Counted from the stretch's first letter, positions 37,538-47,044 are shown. The stretch is DNA of 64,000 nt from Psychrosphaera saromensis (GCF_002954545.1 NZ_MSCH01000003.1:1204824-1268823), one strand, 5' to 3'. Notes: a model not told the origin generated them from the sequence alone. Numbers and translations are program-made.

Positions 37538-38158
37538 TTGCAATTCGATTTATTTGAATTAGATGACGAAATAACCGATAAAACCTTAGATTTACCTCCA
37601 GGTTTTACATATGTACCTAATTTCGTCAAAGAAAAAGCCGCAGATGATGCTTTTGAGTACTTATTTTATAATCTTACTTGGCAGCAACCTCGTCTTGAAG
37701 TTTATGGAAAATTACATTTAGTGCCTCGATTGCAATGTTGGATGGGCGATATCGGCATGCATTATCAATATAGTGGTAAATTGTTCAAAGCGGTTGATTG
37801 GGATCCATATGTATTAGACGTTAAAACTCAAGTAGAAAAGCTGGTTGGGAAAACGTTCAACTCTGCATTGGTTAATTTATACCGAGACGGTAATGATAAA
37901 ATGGGCTGGCACGCTGATGATGAAAAAGAACTTGGTCCTTCACCTGCAGTGGTGACGGTTAGTTTTGGTGCTCAAAGAAGTTTTCAAGTTAAGCACAATA
38001 ATTTGGGCGAAACCATCAACCTGGAGTTAGGACATGGCAGTTTACTGTTAATGAAACCTGGCGTACAGGCCAGTTATAAACATGCAGTTCCGGCAAGAAA
38101 AAAAGTAACGCAAGGTCGAATTAGTTTAACCTTTCGTAATATATTACAAAGTGATTAA
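37538..38158 (+). CDS. AlkB-like 2-oxoglutarate/Fe(II) dioxygenase
   Basis: A 206-residue DNA-alkylation-repair-type dioxygenase. The iron ligands are His125 and Asp127 (GWHADDE) and His182 (SYKHAVP); the 2-oxoglutarate arginines lie in RISLTFRN (Arg194, Arg200). The layout resembles ALKBH2/3-like bacterial proteins rather than E. coli AlkB. It should remove methyl lesions from DNA or RNA bases by oxidative demethylation. Only a TTG start (37538) fits, since an in-frame stop lies just upstream and the first ATG is deep in the fold. No Ada box was seen. Confidence 0.9.
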   Translation: MQFDLFELDDEITDKTLDLPPGFTYVPNFVKEKAADDAFEYLFYNLTWQQPRLEVYGKLHLVPRLQCWMGDIGMHYQYSGKLFKAVDWDPYVLDVKTQVEKLVGKTFNSALVNLYRDGNDKMGWHADDEKELGPSPAVVTVSFGAQRSFQVKHNNLGETINLELGHGSLLLMKPGVQASYKHAVPARKKVTQGRISLTFRNILQSD

Positions 38159-38228
38159 TGTAATCTTTGTTATTCATGGAGTGCTTAATTGGTTACCATA
38201 AACAAAGATCAACAAGATAAGATTTAAT

Positions 38229-38567
38229 ATGAAAATTCAAACACAAATTACAGACAAACTAAACGCTCAGTTTTCGCCAACTCATTTAACGGTAGAAAAT
38301 GAAAGTTCGCAACATAACGTGCCAAAAGGCAGTGAATCACATTTTAAAGTAGTTGTAGTATCTAATGAATTTGCTGGGAAGCGATTGATCCAACGACATA
38401 GACTTGTCAATGGGTGTTTAGCGGATGAATTAGCAAATCATATTCATGCTTTGGCTATTCATACTTATACGGTCGAAGAGTGGAGCTTACAATTTGCAGC
38501 ACCTGATTCCCCCAATTGTTTAGGGGGAAGCAAAGGTGATGAAACTATGAAATCTAAACTTAATTAA
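38229..38567 (+). CDS. bolA: BolA family transcriptional/iron-sulfur regulator
   Basis: A 112-residue BolA domain protein: [24 protein letters not shown]-type strand-helix start and [21 protein letters not shown] with the conserved His-Arg segment, then [13 protein letters not shown]. BolA partners with monothiol glutaredoxins and in E. coli influences morphology genes. A tail of about 15 residues ([13 protein letters not shown]) extends past the domain. It stands alone on the plus strand. Confidence 0.93.
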   Translation: MKIQTQITDKLNAQFSPTHLTVENESSQHNVPKGSESHFKVVVVSNEFAGKRLIQRHRLVNGCLADELANHIHALAIHTYTVEEWSLQFAAPDSPNCLGGSKGDETMKSKLN

Positions 38568-38569
38568 TT

Positions 38570-38584
38570 TGTAATTAAGTTACA
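38570..38584. promoter_or_regulatory. HexR-like palindrome downstream of bolA
   Basis: TGTAATTAAGTTACA, the same 15-mer as at 39243-39257 (identical over 17 bp including two leading T). Here it lies 3' of two convergent genes, which is unusual for an operator. It may instead be a small hairpin. Confidence 0.35.
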
Positions 38585-38621
38585 CAAAAATGTGGCTTTT
38601 TGATAAGTCGTGTTTTTGTGT
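38582..38621. terminator. Inverted repeat between bolA and the DUF3718-like gene
   Basis: ACACAAAAA (38582-38590) pairs with TTTTTGTGT (38613-38621) across a 22-nt loop in the convergent gap. AT-rich and of uncertain strength; it may end both transcripts. Confidence 0.4.
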
Positions 38622-38633
38622 TGGAGCTGTAAA

Positions 38634-39086
38634 TTAAGAGTTTTTGAATTTACGTGCAAATGACTCTATACGTAAACCGTTACAAGTAAGGAACTTAGCT
38701 TCTAATCCACCTAAGTTGATTGCTTTTCTCATGCCTTCTTTTGCTGCAACAGCACAGATTTGGCTTTCTTCAGTGTTATCTACTGTTTTAAATTCATAAG
38801 AAACTGTATTTGTTAATTCAGCAGGAGCGCTTGCAACTTCAGTGTATTTCTTTGCAAATTGACGGATAGACATACCATTACATTTTGTAGTAATGAATTC
38901 TACTTCACTAAATAAAGCTGAGTTTTTAGCGATTTTTCTAGCTTCATAATATCCATTTGTTGCTGCAGATAAACATATTTCTGTTGCATCAGTTTTATCT
39001 AATGCGACAAATTTGTAATCAGCTTCAGCTGCAAACGTTTGTGAACTAACTAGTGTTAAAAGTGCTGCTGTAAATAAGTTTTTCAT
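38634..39086 (-). CDS. Secreted DUF3718-like protein with two internal repeats
   Basis: A 150-residue protein with a signal peptide (about 1-19, ending TFAA-EA). The mature part is two copies of one unit of about 60 residues: YKFVALDKTDATEIC...TKCNGMSIRQFAKKY and YEFKTVDNTEESQIC...LTCNGLRIESFARKF. Each unit keeps the pattern Y-x-F, IC with an Ala-rich helix, CNG, and FA-(K/R)-K. The two cysteines per repeat suggest one disulfide per unit in the periplasm. I believe this matches DUF3718, common in Shewanella and Colwellia, function unknown. HexR-like palindromes lie upstream. Confidence 0.75.
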   Translation of the reverse strand: MKNLFTAALLTLVSSQTFAAEADYKFVALDKTDATEICLSAATNGYYEARKIAKNSALFSEVEFITTKCNGMSIRQFAKKYTEVASAPAELTNTVSYEFKTVDNTEESQICAVAAKEGMRKAINLGGLEAKFLTCNGLRIESFARKFKNS

Positions 39087-39186
39087 AATAAATCACCTTG
39101 TTTATATATTAAGTTTTTGAATCTGTTACTAGAGTAAATATTCTAATGTAGAGTAATTATACTAATTAATTCCGTATTGTAAATAC

Positions 39187-39211
39187 AATTATGTAATTAA
39201 ATTACATAATT
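39187..39211. promoter_or_regulatory. 25-bp perfect palindrome, HexR-like operator
   Basis: Core TGTAATTAAATTACA (39192-39206) extended by matching AATTA/TAATT flanks to 25 bp. From memory the Shewanella HexR consensus is TGTAATwwwATTACA, which the core fits exactly. It lies about 105 nt upstream of the DUF3718-like ATG and 470 nt upstream of fabV. Confidence 0.55.
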
Positions 39212-39242
39212 AATGGTGGTTTTTATGTGTTTTGATTGTTTT

Positions 39243-39257
39243 TGTAATTAAGTTACA
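39243..39257. promoter_or_regulatory. Second HexR-like palindrome
   Basis: TGTAATTAAGTTACA, one base off the perfect palindrome, centred 51 bp (about five helical turns) from the first site. This spacing would suit two dimers on one DNA face. Confidence 0.5.
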
Positions 39258-39446
39258 TTTTTATGACAAGGTTACTTAATGATTTTATTGGTAATTTGCT
39301 TTAATTGACGCTCTTGGGTATAAAAACGCAGTAGATTAAAAATAATTATATTTAAGCTGTTTTAATGGCTTATCTATCTATAAATGAGATGTAGATAGGC
39401 AATTATTACCTGTGAATACTCATTTTTACCTTTGAAAGGGGGATTT

Positions 39447-39533
39447 ATGTATTACGTAATTAATGACTACGCATATATGTGGGGGTTAATGTTGCTAACA
39501 ATCGTTAGAAATAATGGTTTATTGCTTTTCTAG
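39447..39533 (+). CDS. Possible 28-residue leader peptide upstream of fabV
   Basis: ATG 39447 is preceded by AAAGGGGG (39435-39442), one of the strongest Shine-Dalgarno matches in the window, spaced about 4 nt. The product would be 28 residues, opening MYYVINDYAYMWG and then hydrophobic, ending at TAG 39533, 148 nt before fabV. It may be a small hydrophobic protein, a regulatory leader, or chance. Confidence 0.3.
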   Translation: MYYVINDYAYMWGLMLLTIVRNNGLLLF

Positions 39534-39681
39534 AAAGAGAAGTCTTGTGGTATAGCTGCGTTTACTACGTATTACTTATAAATGAAGATATTTATTTAGG
39601 AAGTCTGATCTGTTTTTGAGCGGAAGGGTAGTAGACTCTGCGCAATTATTTATTTAACGTTTTTTTAGACAGGATTTAAAC

Positions 39682-40872
39682 ATGGTTATTAAACCAAAGG
39701 TTCGTGGATTTATTTGTACTAATGCTCATCCAGCAGGCTGTGCTGAAAGTGTTAACCGTCAGATTGCGTATGTAAAACAAAATGACTTTGCAGAAGATGG
39801 TCCAAAAAATGTATTGGTTATTGGTGCCTCAACGGGTTATGGCTTAGCGTCTCGTATTGTTTCTACTTTTGGGCACGGAGCTAATACGTTAGGTATTTTC
39901 TTTGAAAAGCCAGGAACCGAAAAGAAGACAGGTTCAGCGGGTTGGTATAATACGGTAGCATTTGAAAATGCAGCTGAAGAAGCTGGTATTTATTCTAAAC
40001 ATATTAACGGTGATGCGTTTTCTACTGAAATTAAACAAAAGACAATTGAAACCATAAAAGCAGATATGGGTAAAATTGATCTGGTTATATATTCTTTGGC
40101 ATCGCCAAGAAGAACAGACCCAGTTACTGGTGAAGTATATTCTTCAACCTTAAAACCTATTGGTAATCCAGTTACGACTAAGAACTTGAATACGTCTAAA
40201 CGTGTGATTGATGAAGTATCAGTGGAAGCTGCCAATCAAGATGAAATTGATAATACAATTAAAGTCATGGGCGGTGAAGATTGGGAACTTTGGATTAATG
40301 CGCTAAAAGATGCAGATGTATTAGCAAATGATTTCAAAACCACAGCTTATACCTATATAGGTAAAAAACTAACTTGGCCTATTTATGGTCATGCAACTAT
40401 TGGTAAAGCTAAAGAAGACTTAGACCGTGCGGTAACGTCTATTAAAAAATCGACTGCTAATTTAAACGGCTCAGCTTATGTATCTTCACTAAATGCAGTC
40501 GTGACTCAAGCAAGTTCTGCTATTCCAATTATGCCTCTATATATATCGGCTTTATTTAAAGTGATGAAGCAAGATGGTACTTATGAAGGTGTAATTGAAC
40601 AAATTACCGCTTTGTTTAAAGAAAACTTGTTTAACGACAGCCCAAGATTGGATGCTGGCGGTCACTTATTCCAAAACTATAAAGAACTTGAAGAAGACGT
40701 TCAGTCAAGAGTTCAAGCTGTTTGGGATGCAGTCGATACGGATACAATTGACGAACTAACAGATTATAAAGGCTACCATCAAGAGTTTTTACATTTGTTT
40801 GGTTTTGATTATGACAATGTAGATTATGATGCGGACGCAAACCCTGACGTAGCTCTAAATAATCTAGTTTAA
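39682..40872 (+). CDS. fabV: Trans-2-enoyl-ACP reductase FabV
   Basis: A 396-residue FabV-type enoyl reductase (family about 400). It starts MVIKPKVRGFICTNAHPAG, has the NADH-binding glycine region VLVIGASTGYGLASR (residues about 55-70), and the long YxxxxxxxxK active site near TYIGKKLTWPIYGHATIGKAK. It reduces enoyl-ACP in the last step of fatty-acid elongation and is naturally poorly inhibited by triclosan. Monocistronic, with a long 5' region and its own terminator. Confidence 0.96.
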   Translation: MVIKPKVRGFICTNAHPAGCAESVNRQIAYVKQNDFAEDGPKNVLVIGASTGYGLASRIVSTFGHGANTLGIFFEKPGTEKKTGSAGWYNTVAFENAAEEAGIYSKHINGDAFSTEIKQKTIETIKADMGKIDLVIYSLASPRRTDPVTGEVYSSTLKPIGNPVTTKNLNTSKRVIDEVSVEAANQDEIDNTIKVMGGEDWELWINALKDADVLANDFKTTAYTYIGKKLTWPIYGHATIGKAKEDLDRAVTSIKKSTANLNGSAYVSSLNAVVTQASSAIPIMPLYISALFKVMKQDGTYEGVIEQITALFKENLFNDSPRLDAGGHLFQNYKELEEDVQSRVQAVWDAVDTDTIDELTDYKGYHQEFLHLFGFDYDNVDYDADANPDVALNNLV

Positions 40873-40890
40873 TTGTTAGCAAAAATAATA

Positions 40891-40926
40891 AAAAACCGAA
40901 TGATTCCGTAGTTTCATTCGGTTTTT
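40891..40926 (+). terminator. Terminator of fabV
   Basis: AAAAACCGAATGA pairs with TCATTCGGTTTTT across a 10-nt loop, about 20 nt after the fabV stop. The T run follows the 3' arm. Confidence 0.88.
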
Positions 40927-41161
40927 GTTTTTCTGCTACTTATATTTGTCAGTTAGTTGAATAAAATATGCCCAACTATTAGAGTCTTGGCCATATTTTT
41001 TAAAATTTAAGTTGGTCAGAAAGGGGGGTTAGGTGCTACACTTTCGGGCTAACGTGGAAGTAACATTTTTTTACGAATTAATTTTTATGAATATTTGCGG
41101 AGCTATGATTTCGCGAATTTTTTAAAATCTATATCTTTCAACTTAAACAGTGCATATGCGT

Positions 41162-42502
41162 ATGATCAACATAAAAAAAGGATTGGACCTTCCTATTGAG
41201 GGAGCTCCACAACAAGCCATCCATGATGGCCCAACAGTTAAAACTGTTGCTACGCTTGGTGAAGAATACCACGGCATGCGTCCGACGATGTATGTTAAGG
41301 TAGGAGACAGCGTTAAAAAAGGTCAGGTTATTTTTGAAGATAAAAAGAACCCTGGCGTTAAATACTCTGCTTCCGCTTCTGGCGTAATCAAAGAAGTTAA
41401 TCGTGGTGAAAAACGAGTACTTCAATCTGTTGTGATTGAAGTGGCTGGTGATGAGCAAATTATGTTTGCAAAACACGAAGCTAATGCGATTTCATCTCTT
41501 TCTCGTGAAGCAGTTGCTGAGCAACTTGTTGAATCAGGACAATGGGTTGCATTGCGCACTCGTCCATTCGATAAAGTACCAGCGGTTGGTTCTACTCCAG
41601 TATCGATTTTTGTTAATGCTATGGATACCAATCCATTAGCGGCTGACCCTGCAGTAATTATTGCTGAACAACAAGACGCGTTTAACGCAGGTCTTGCGGT
41701 TTTAGCTCAATTAACTGACGGAAAAGTGAATGTAGCAAAAGCGGCTGGTTCTTCTGTTCAAGCTTCTGGCGATAAAGTTGCTGTACATGAATTTGCGGGT
41801 AAACACCCAGCAGGTTTAGTTGGTACACATATTCACTTTATTGATCCTGTATCTGCGACTAAAAAAGTTTGGCATATTAACTACCAAGAAGTTATTGCTT
41901 ACGGGCAATTATTCTTAACTGGTGAAGTTTATAACCAACGTGTTATTTCTTTAGCTGGCCCTGTAGTTAAAAATCCTCGTTTAGTTCGTACTGTTTTAGG
42001 TGCATCTACCGCTGATTTAACATCTGGCGAGTTAGAAGATGGTGAAAATCGTATCGTTTCTGGTTCAGTATTATCTGGTTCAGTTGCAATGGGTGTTCAC
42101 GGTTACTTACATCGTTATAGCTTACAAATTTCAGTATTAGCCGAAGGCCGTGAAAAAGAATTTTTAGGTTGGGCTGTGCCTGGTTCTAAAAAATTCTCAA
42201 TTACACGTACTTTCTTAGGCCACTTATCTCCTAAAAAGTTATTCAACATGACGACAACGACCAATGGTTCAGATCGTTCAATGGTGCCAATTGGTAACTA
42301 TGAACGCATTATGCCATTAGATGTTTTGCCAACTTTATTACTAAGAGACCTTATCTCTGGTGATACAGACTCTGCGCAAACATTAGGTTGTTTGGAATTA
42401 GGTGAAGAAGATTTAGCACTTTGTTCATTTGTTTGCCCAGGTAAATATGAATACGGTTCAATTCTTCGTGATTGCCTAACGACGATTGAAAAAGAGGGTT
42501 AG
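41162..42502 (+). CDS. nqrA: Na+-translocating NADH:quinone reductase subunit A
   Basis: A 446-residue protein, equal to Vibrio NqrA, starting [12 protein letters not shown] at ATG 41162. Upstream in-frame GTG (41150) and ATG (41156) would add four or two residues not seen in the family. No Shine-Dalgarno is recognisable before any of these starts. NqrA is the cytoplasmic-side subunit implicated in quinone interaction. First gene of nqrABCDEF; the 289-nt region before it holds the fabV terminator and the nqr promoter. Confidence 0.96.
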   Translation: MINIKKGLDLPIEGAPQQAIHDGPTVKTVATLGEEYHGMRPTMYVKVGDSVKKGQVIFEDKKNPGVKYSASASGVIKEVNRGEKRVLQSVVIEVAGDEQIMFAKHEANAISSLSREAVAEQLVESGQWVALRTRPFDKVPAVGSTPVSIFVNAMDTNPLAADPAVIIAEQQDAFNAGLAVLAQLTDGKVNVAKAAGSSVQASGDKVAVHEFAGKHPAGLVGTHIHFIDPVSATKKVWHINYQEVIAYGQLFLTGEVYNQRVISLAGPVVKNPRLVRTVLGASTADLTSGELEDGENRIVSGSVLSGSVAMGVHGYLHRYSLQISVLAEGREKEFLGWAVPGSKKFSITRTFLGHLSPKKLFNMTTTTNGSDRSMVPIGNYERIMPLDVLPTLLLRDLISGDTDSAQTLGCLELGEEDLALCSFVCPGKYEYGSILRDCLTTIEKEG

Positions 42503-42504
42503 TC

Positions 42505-43707
42505 ATGGGTCTTAAGAGTTATTTAGAAAAAATAGAACCTAATTTTGAACCAGGTGGAAAATACGAAAAATGGTATGCACTGTATGAAGCAGCAGCAACT
42601 ATTTTTTATACTCCAGGTTTAGTAAATAAAGGCCAAACACACGTACGTGATAGTGTTGATTTAAAACGTATCATGATCATGGTTTGGTTAGCATTGTTTC
42701 CTGCAATGTTTTTTGGGATGTTTAACGTTGGTCATCAAGCAGTAGATGCTTTGATTGCTGGTTACTCAGTACCAGACACATGGCAAGTTAGCTTATTTAG
42801 CCTGTTTGGTAGTGAATTAACCGCCGAGGCTGGTTGGGCTACTAAAATGTGGTACGGCGCATGTTTCTTCTTACCTATCTACCTAACAGTATTTCTTGTT
42901 GGTGGGTTTTGGGAAGTTATCTTTGCTTCTGTACGTAAACATGAAGTTAATGAAGGTTTCTTCGTTACCTCAATCTTGTTTGCATTAATTCTTCCTTCTA
43001 CAATTCCATTATGGCAAGCCGCATTAGGTATTACATTTGGTGTTGTTATTGCTAAAGAAATCTTTGGTGGTACTGGTCGTAACTTCTTAAACCCAGCCCT
43101 TGCTGGTCGTGCTTTCCTATTCTTTGCTTATCCTGCTGAAATTTCAGGTGATGCGGTATGGGTTGCTGCGGATGCTTTCTCTGGCGCGACTATGTTAAGT
43201 CAAGGCGTTGCTGGCTCAATTGATTACAATAATGTGGCGTTATGGACTGAAGCGTTCTACGGTTTCATTGCTGGTTCAGTTGGTGAAGTATCGTCATTAG
43301 CATTATTAATTGGTGGTCTGTTCATTATCTATCTTCGTATAGCGTCGTGGAGAATTGTTGCTGGTGTATTCGCCGGTACAATAATCACTTCTACTATATT
43401 CAACATGGTTGGTAGTGACACTAATGCAATGTTTGCTATGCCTTGGTTCTGGCATGTAGTACTTGGTGGTTGGGCAATTGGTGCCTTCTTTATGGCAACT
43501 GACCCAGTATCAGCATCATTTACTAACAAAGGTAAATTCTATTACGGCTTATTAATCGGCTTAATGGTTGTGTTAGTTCGTGTTGTTAACCCTGCTTTCC
43601 CAGAAGGTATGATGTTAGCTATATTATTCGCTAATTTGTTTGCTCCTTTGTTCGACTACTTTGTTGTACAAGGCAATATTAAACGGAGGCTTGCTCGTAA
43701 TGTCTAA
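42505..43707 (+). CDS. nqrB: Na+-NQR subunit B
   Basis: A 400-residue polytopic protein with about ten transmembrane helices. The flavinylation motif SGAT places covalent FMN on Thr229 (AFSGATML), to be attached by ApbE. It carries the riboflavin/quinone site and part of the Na+ channel. It starts 2 nt after nqrA and overlaps nqrC by 8 nt. Confidence 0.97.
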   Translation: MGLKSYLEKIEPNFEPGGKYEKWYALYEAAATIFYTPGLVNKGQTHVRDSVDLKRIMIMVWLALFPAMFFGMFNVGHQAVDALIAGYSVPDTWQVSLFSLFGSELTAEAGWATKMWYGACFFLPIYLTVFLVGGFWEVIFASVRKHEVNEGFFVTSILFALILPSTIPLWQAALGITFGVVIAKEIFGGTGRNFLNPALAGRAFLFFAYPAEISGDAVWVAADAFSGATMLSQGVAGSIDYNNVALWTEAFYGFIAGSVGEVSSLALLIGGLFIIYLRIASWRIVAGVFAGTIITSTIFNMVGSDTNAMFAMPWFWHVVLGGWAIGAFFMATDPVSASFTNKGKFYYGLLIGLMVVLVRVVNPAFPEGMMLAILFANLFAPLFDYFVVQGNIKRRLARNV

Positions 43708-44491
43708 TTCTAAAGAAACGTTTGGCAAAACGGTTGGTTTCGTATTTATCGTTTGTGTTGTTTGTGCAATTTTAGTTTCGTTTTCTGCAGTTCAGTTAAA
43801 ACCACTGCAAGTTGCGAATAAACTATTAGACCAACAAACTAAAATCTTAGAAGCATCTAAATTGTTAGAAGCTTCAGGTAAAGATCCTAAAAGCATCGTT
43901 GCTACGTTTAATAAATACGTAGAAGCTAAAATGATTGATTTAGCCTCTGGTGAGTTTATTGAAGGTAATCCGGTTTTATTTGATGAACGTCGTAATGCAC
44001 GTGACTCAGAAAAATCAGAGAAACTTGAAAATGACCCTGCAGGTATTAATCGTCAATCACATGATGCAGTTGTTTACTTAGTACATGATGATGCTGGTGT
44101 CGTTAAGACAATTGTTTTACCTATCGTAGGTTCTGGTTTATGGGACTTAATGTATGGTTACGTTGGCCTTGAAGCTGACTTAAATACAATTCGCAGTGTT
44201 GTTTACTCTGATCATAAAGAAACTCCAGGATTGGGCGCAGAAGTTATGAACCCTAAATGGAAAGCGTTATGGCCGGGTAAAAAAGTATACAACGAAGCTG
44301 GCGAGCCTGTTGTTAAACTTGTAAAAGGTGGTGCTAAAGCAGACGACATCCATGGTGTTGATGCATTATCAGGTGCTACGCTAACAAGTAACGGCGTAAC
44401 TCGTACACTTCAGTTCTGGTTTAGTGAACAAGGTTACGGTCCTTTCATCGCTAAGTACCGCGCAGCAAACTCTAATGGAGGGATGAAATAA
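43700..44491 (+). CDS. nqrC: Na+-NQR subunit C
   Basis: A 263-residue protein with one N-terminal transmembrane helix (about 12-33) and a periplasmic FMN domain. The SGATLT motif places covalent FMN on Thr227. The frame is open 20 codons upstream inside nqrB, but ATG 43700 with GGAGG at 43685-43689 gives the family N-terminus [11 protein letters not shown]. It overlaps nqrB by 8 nt and nqrD by 1 nt. Confidence 0.97.
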   Translation: MSNSKETFGKTVGFVFIVCVVCAILVSFSAVQLKPLQVANKLLDQQTKILEASKLLEASGKDPKSIVATFNKYVEAKMIDLASGEFIEGNPVLFDERRNARDSEKSEKLENDPAGINRQSHDAVVYLVHDDAGVVKTIVLPIVGSGLWDLMYGYVGLEADLNTIRSVVYSDHKETPGLGAEVMNPKWKALWPGKKVYNEAGEPVVKLVKGGAKADDIHGVDALSGATLTSNGVTRTLQFWFSEQGYGPFIAKYRAANSNGGMK

Positions 44492-45114
44492 TGTCTTCAG
44501 ATGCTAAAAAAGTATTAACGAGTCCTATCGTTGACAATAACCCGATTGCATTACAAGTATTAGGTATTTGTTCTGCTCTTGCGGTTACAAGTTCGATGGC
44601 TAACGCTATTGTTATGAGTCTTGCGGTTATTTTGGTAACGGCATTCTCAAACTTGTTCATCTCTATGATCCGCAACTTTATACCTTCAAGTGTACGTATT
44701 ATCGTGCAAATGGCGATTATCGCGTCATTGGTAATCGTTGTTGACCAAGTGTTAAAAGCTTTCTCTTACCAGTTATCTAAAGAATTATCGGTATTTGTTG
44801 GTTTGATTATCACTAACTGTATCGTAATGGGGCGTGCCGAAGCTTTTGCTATGAAAGAAAAGCCGGTTGTTAGTTTCCTTGATGGTATTGGTAACGGTTT
44901 AGGTTATGGCGCTATCTTGGTTACAGTTGCATTTTTCCGTGAACTATTTGGTTTTGGTACCTTGTTTGGTATTGAGATCCTTCCGTTAATTCAAAACGAC
45001 GGTTGGTATCAAGCAAACGGTTTATTGGTATTGCCATTTAGCTCTTTCTTCATCATTGGTTTGATCATCTGGGCTATCCGTCAGTGGAAACCAGAGCAAG
45101 TAGAGAAGGACTAA
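44491..45114 (+). CDS. nqrD: Na+-NQR subunit D
   Basis: A 207-residue six-helix membrane protein of the NqrD/RnfE family. Opening [25 protein letters not shown] and the [16 protein letters not shown] segment are typical; the cysteine of ITNCIVMGR is one of the ligands of the intramembrane iron centre shared with NqrE. It overlaps nqrC by 1 nt (TAATG) and is 5 nt from nqrE. Confidence 0.97.
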   Translation: MSSDAKKVLTSPIVDNNPIALQVLGICSALAVTSSMANAIVMSLAVILVTAFSNLFISMIRNFIPSSVRIIVQMAIIASLVIVVDQVLKAFSYQLSKELSVFVGLIITNCIVMGRAEAFAMKEKPVVSFLDGIGNGLGYGAILVTVAFFRELFGFGTLFGIEILPLIQNDGWYQANGLLVLPFSSFFIIGLIIWAIRQWKPEQVEKD

Positions 45115-45119
45115 ATTAG

Positions 45120-45743
45120 ATGGAACATTATTTAAGTTTATTAATTAAAACGATTTTCATTGAGAATATCGCCTTATCGTTTTTCCTAGGTATGTGTACT
45201 TTCTTAGCTGTGTCTAAGAAAGTAAGTACAGCCATTGGTCTTGGTGTTGCCGTTATTGCGGTACTTGGTCTAGCAGTTCCTGCTAACCAAATCATCTACC
45301 AAAGCATTTTAGCGCCAGGTGCGTTAGATAGCGTAATGGGAATTACAGATCCAGCCAAGTCAATTGACCTAAGCTTCTTATCATTCATTACATTTATCGG
45401 TGTTATTGCGGCATTGGTACAAATTCTTGAAATGATTTTAGATAAGTACTTTCCTCCTTTATACAATGCGTTAGGTATCTTCCTTCCATTAATAACAGTT
45501 AACTGTGCAATATTTGGTGCTGTTTCTTTTATGGTTGCGAAAAACTTAACTCTTGGTGAAAGTGTGGTTTACGGTATCGGTTCTGGTATCGGCTGGGCGC
45601 TTGCTATCGTATTGCTAGCAGGTATTCGTGAGAAGATGAAATATTCAGACGTGCCAGCTGGCTTAAAAGGTTTGGGTATTACGTTTATTACTGCAGGATT
45701 GATGGCGTTTGGCTTTCTTTCTTTCGGTGGTATCTCTCTGTAA
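45120..45743 (+). CDS. nqrE: Na+-NQR subunit E
   Basis: A 207-residue six-helix membrane protein of the NqrE/RnfA family, pseudo-symmetric with Nqr[27 protein letters not shown] and [17 protein letters not shown] carry the cysteine regions for the iron centre. The only notable gap inside the nqr operon (69 nt, with a hairpin) follows this gene. Confidence 0.97.
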   Translation: MEHYLSLLIKTIFIENIALSFFLGMCTFLAVSKKVSTAIGLGVAVIAVLGLAVPANQIIYQSILAPGALDSVMGITDPAKSIDLSFLSFITFIGVIAALVQILEMILDKYFPPLYNALGIFLPLITVNCAIFGAVSFMVAKNLTLGESVVYGIGSGIGWALAIVLLAGIREKMKYSDVPAGLKGLGITFITAGLMAFGFLSFGGISL

Positions 45744-45753
45744 GGTTAATGTC

Positions 45754-45786
45754 GGTTTTAAGAGTCATTTATTGAGTCTTAAAACC
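45754..45786 (+). other. Intraoperonic stem-loop between nqrE and nqrF
   Basis: GGTTTTAAGA (45754-45763) and TCTTAAAACC (45777-45786) form a perfect 10-bp stem with a 13-nt loop. No T run follows, so it is more likely an mRNA processing or stability element than a terminator. An AAAGGA Shine-Dalgarno for nqrF follows. Confidence 0.55.
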
Positions 45787-45812
45787 CTTAGATAGAATTA
45801 AAGGAAAAGTCG

Positions 45813-47036
45813 ATGGAAATCATTCTCGGCGTATCGATGTTTACCGCAATAGTATTAGTTTTGGTATTAGTGATCTTATTCGCTAAGTCGAAGTTAGTAT
45901 CTTCAGGTGATGTCACAATTTCAATCAACGGTGAAGCTGATAAGACAGTTGTTGCTTCAGCCGGTGGTAAATTATTAAACGTGTTGGCTGATAAAGGTAT
46001 TTTCATTCCTTCAGCTTGTGGCGGCGGTGGTACTTGTGGCCAATGTCGTGTACATGTTCATTCTGGTGGTGGTGATATTTTACCTACCGAAGAAGGACAC
46101 ATCACGAAGAAAGAAGCGAAAGAAGGTTGTCGTTTATCTTGTCAGGTTGCTGTTAAGCAAGACATGGATATCGAATTAGAGCCTGAAATTTTTGGTGTTA
46201 AACAGTGGGAATGTGAAGTTATCTCTAACGATAACAAAGCAACCTTCATCAAAGAGCTTAAGCTTCAAATACCAAATGGCGAGTCTGTTCCATTCCGTGC
46301 CGGTGGTTATATTCAAATCGAAGCGCCTGCTTATGAACTTAAGTATTCAGATTTTGATATTGATGAGCAATACCGTGGCGACTGGAATCACTTTGGTTTC
46401 TTTGATGTTGAAGCGAAAGTTGACGAACCAACTATTCGTGCATACTCAATGGCTAACTATCCAGAAGAAGAAGGCATTATTATGCTGAACGTGCGTATCG
46501 CTACGCCGCCTCCTGGAAGATTGCATTTACCTGCGGGTAAAATGTCATCGTATATCTTTAACCTTAAAGCGGGTGACAAGGTAACGATTTCTGGTCCATT
46601 TGGTGAGTTCTTTGCTAAAGATACTGATGCTGAAATGGTATTTGTTGGTGGTGGTGCTGGTATGGCTCCAATGCGTTCTCATATCTTTGACCAATTAAAA
46701 CGTTTGAAAACAAATCGTAAAATGAGCTTCTGGTACGGCGCTCGTTCATTACGTGAAATGTTTTATGAAGATGATTACAACATGTTGGCTGCTGAAAATG
46801 ACAACTTTGAATGGCATGTAGCACTTTCTGATCCTCAACCTGAGGACAACTGGGAAGGTTACACTGGCTTTATTCATAACGTGTTATTTGAGAACTACTT
46901 GCGTGATCATGAAGCACCAGAAGATTGTGAGTTCTACATGTGTGGTCCTCCAATGATGAATGCTGCCGTCGTTAACATGCTTAAAGATTTAGGTGTTGAA
47001 GACGAGAATATCTTACTAGATGACTTTGGTGGATAA
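45813..47036 (+). CDS. nqrF: Na+-NQR subunit F (NADH dehydrogenase)
   Basis: A 407-residue protein: N-terminal transmembrane helix (about 3-24), a 2Fe-2S ferredoxin domain with Cys69, Cys75, Cys78 and Cys110 ([11 protein letters not shown] and CRLSCQ), and an FAD/NADH reductase domain (RAYSMANYP for [15 protein letters not shown] and YMCGPPMM for NADH). It is the electron entry point of the pump. SD AAAGGA; 8 nt before apbE. Confidence 0.98.
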   Translation: MEIILGVSMFTAIVLVLVLVILFAKSKLVSSGDVTISINGEADKTVVASAGGKLLNVLADKGIFIPSACGGGGTCGQCRVHVHSGGGDILPTEEGHITKKEAKEGCRLSCQVAVKQDMDIELEPEIFGVKQWECEVISNDNKATFIKELKLQIPNGESVPFRAGGYIQIEAPAYELKYSDFDIDEQYRGDWNHFGFFDVEAKVDEPTIRAYSMANYPEEEGIIMLNVRIATPPPGRLHLPAGKMSSYIFNLKAGDKVTISGPFGEFFAKDTDAEMVFVGGGAGMAPMRSHIFDQLKRLKTNRKMSFWYGARSLREMFYEDDYNMLAAENDNFEWHVALSDPQPEDNWEGYTGFIHNVLFENYLRDHEAPEDCEFYMCGPPMMNAAVVNMLKDLGVEDENILLDDFGG

Positions 47037-47044
47037 TCAAAGTT

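Larger units (their letters stand above)
39087..39681. other. 595-nt intergenic region upstream of fabV
   Basis: AT-rich divergent region between the DUF3718-like gene and fabV. It contains two HexR-like palindromes (39187-39211, 39243-39257), a 28-codon ORF with a strong Shine-Dalgarno (39447-39533), and the fabV RBS AGGA just before 39682. No recognisable RNA gene. Confidence 0.7.

Noticed and set aside
40873-41161. Possible genes in the fabV-nqrA gap
   Set aside because: Apart from the fabV terminator I see no ORF with an RBS or organised protein pattern; it presumably holds the nqr promoter.
43640-43699. 20-residue N-terminal extension of NqrC inside nqrB
   Set aside because: GGAGG sits correctly for ATG 43700 and the N-terminus then matches known NqrC.
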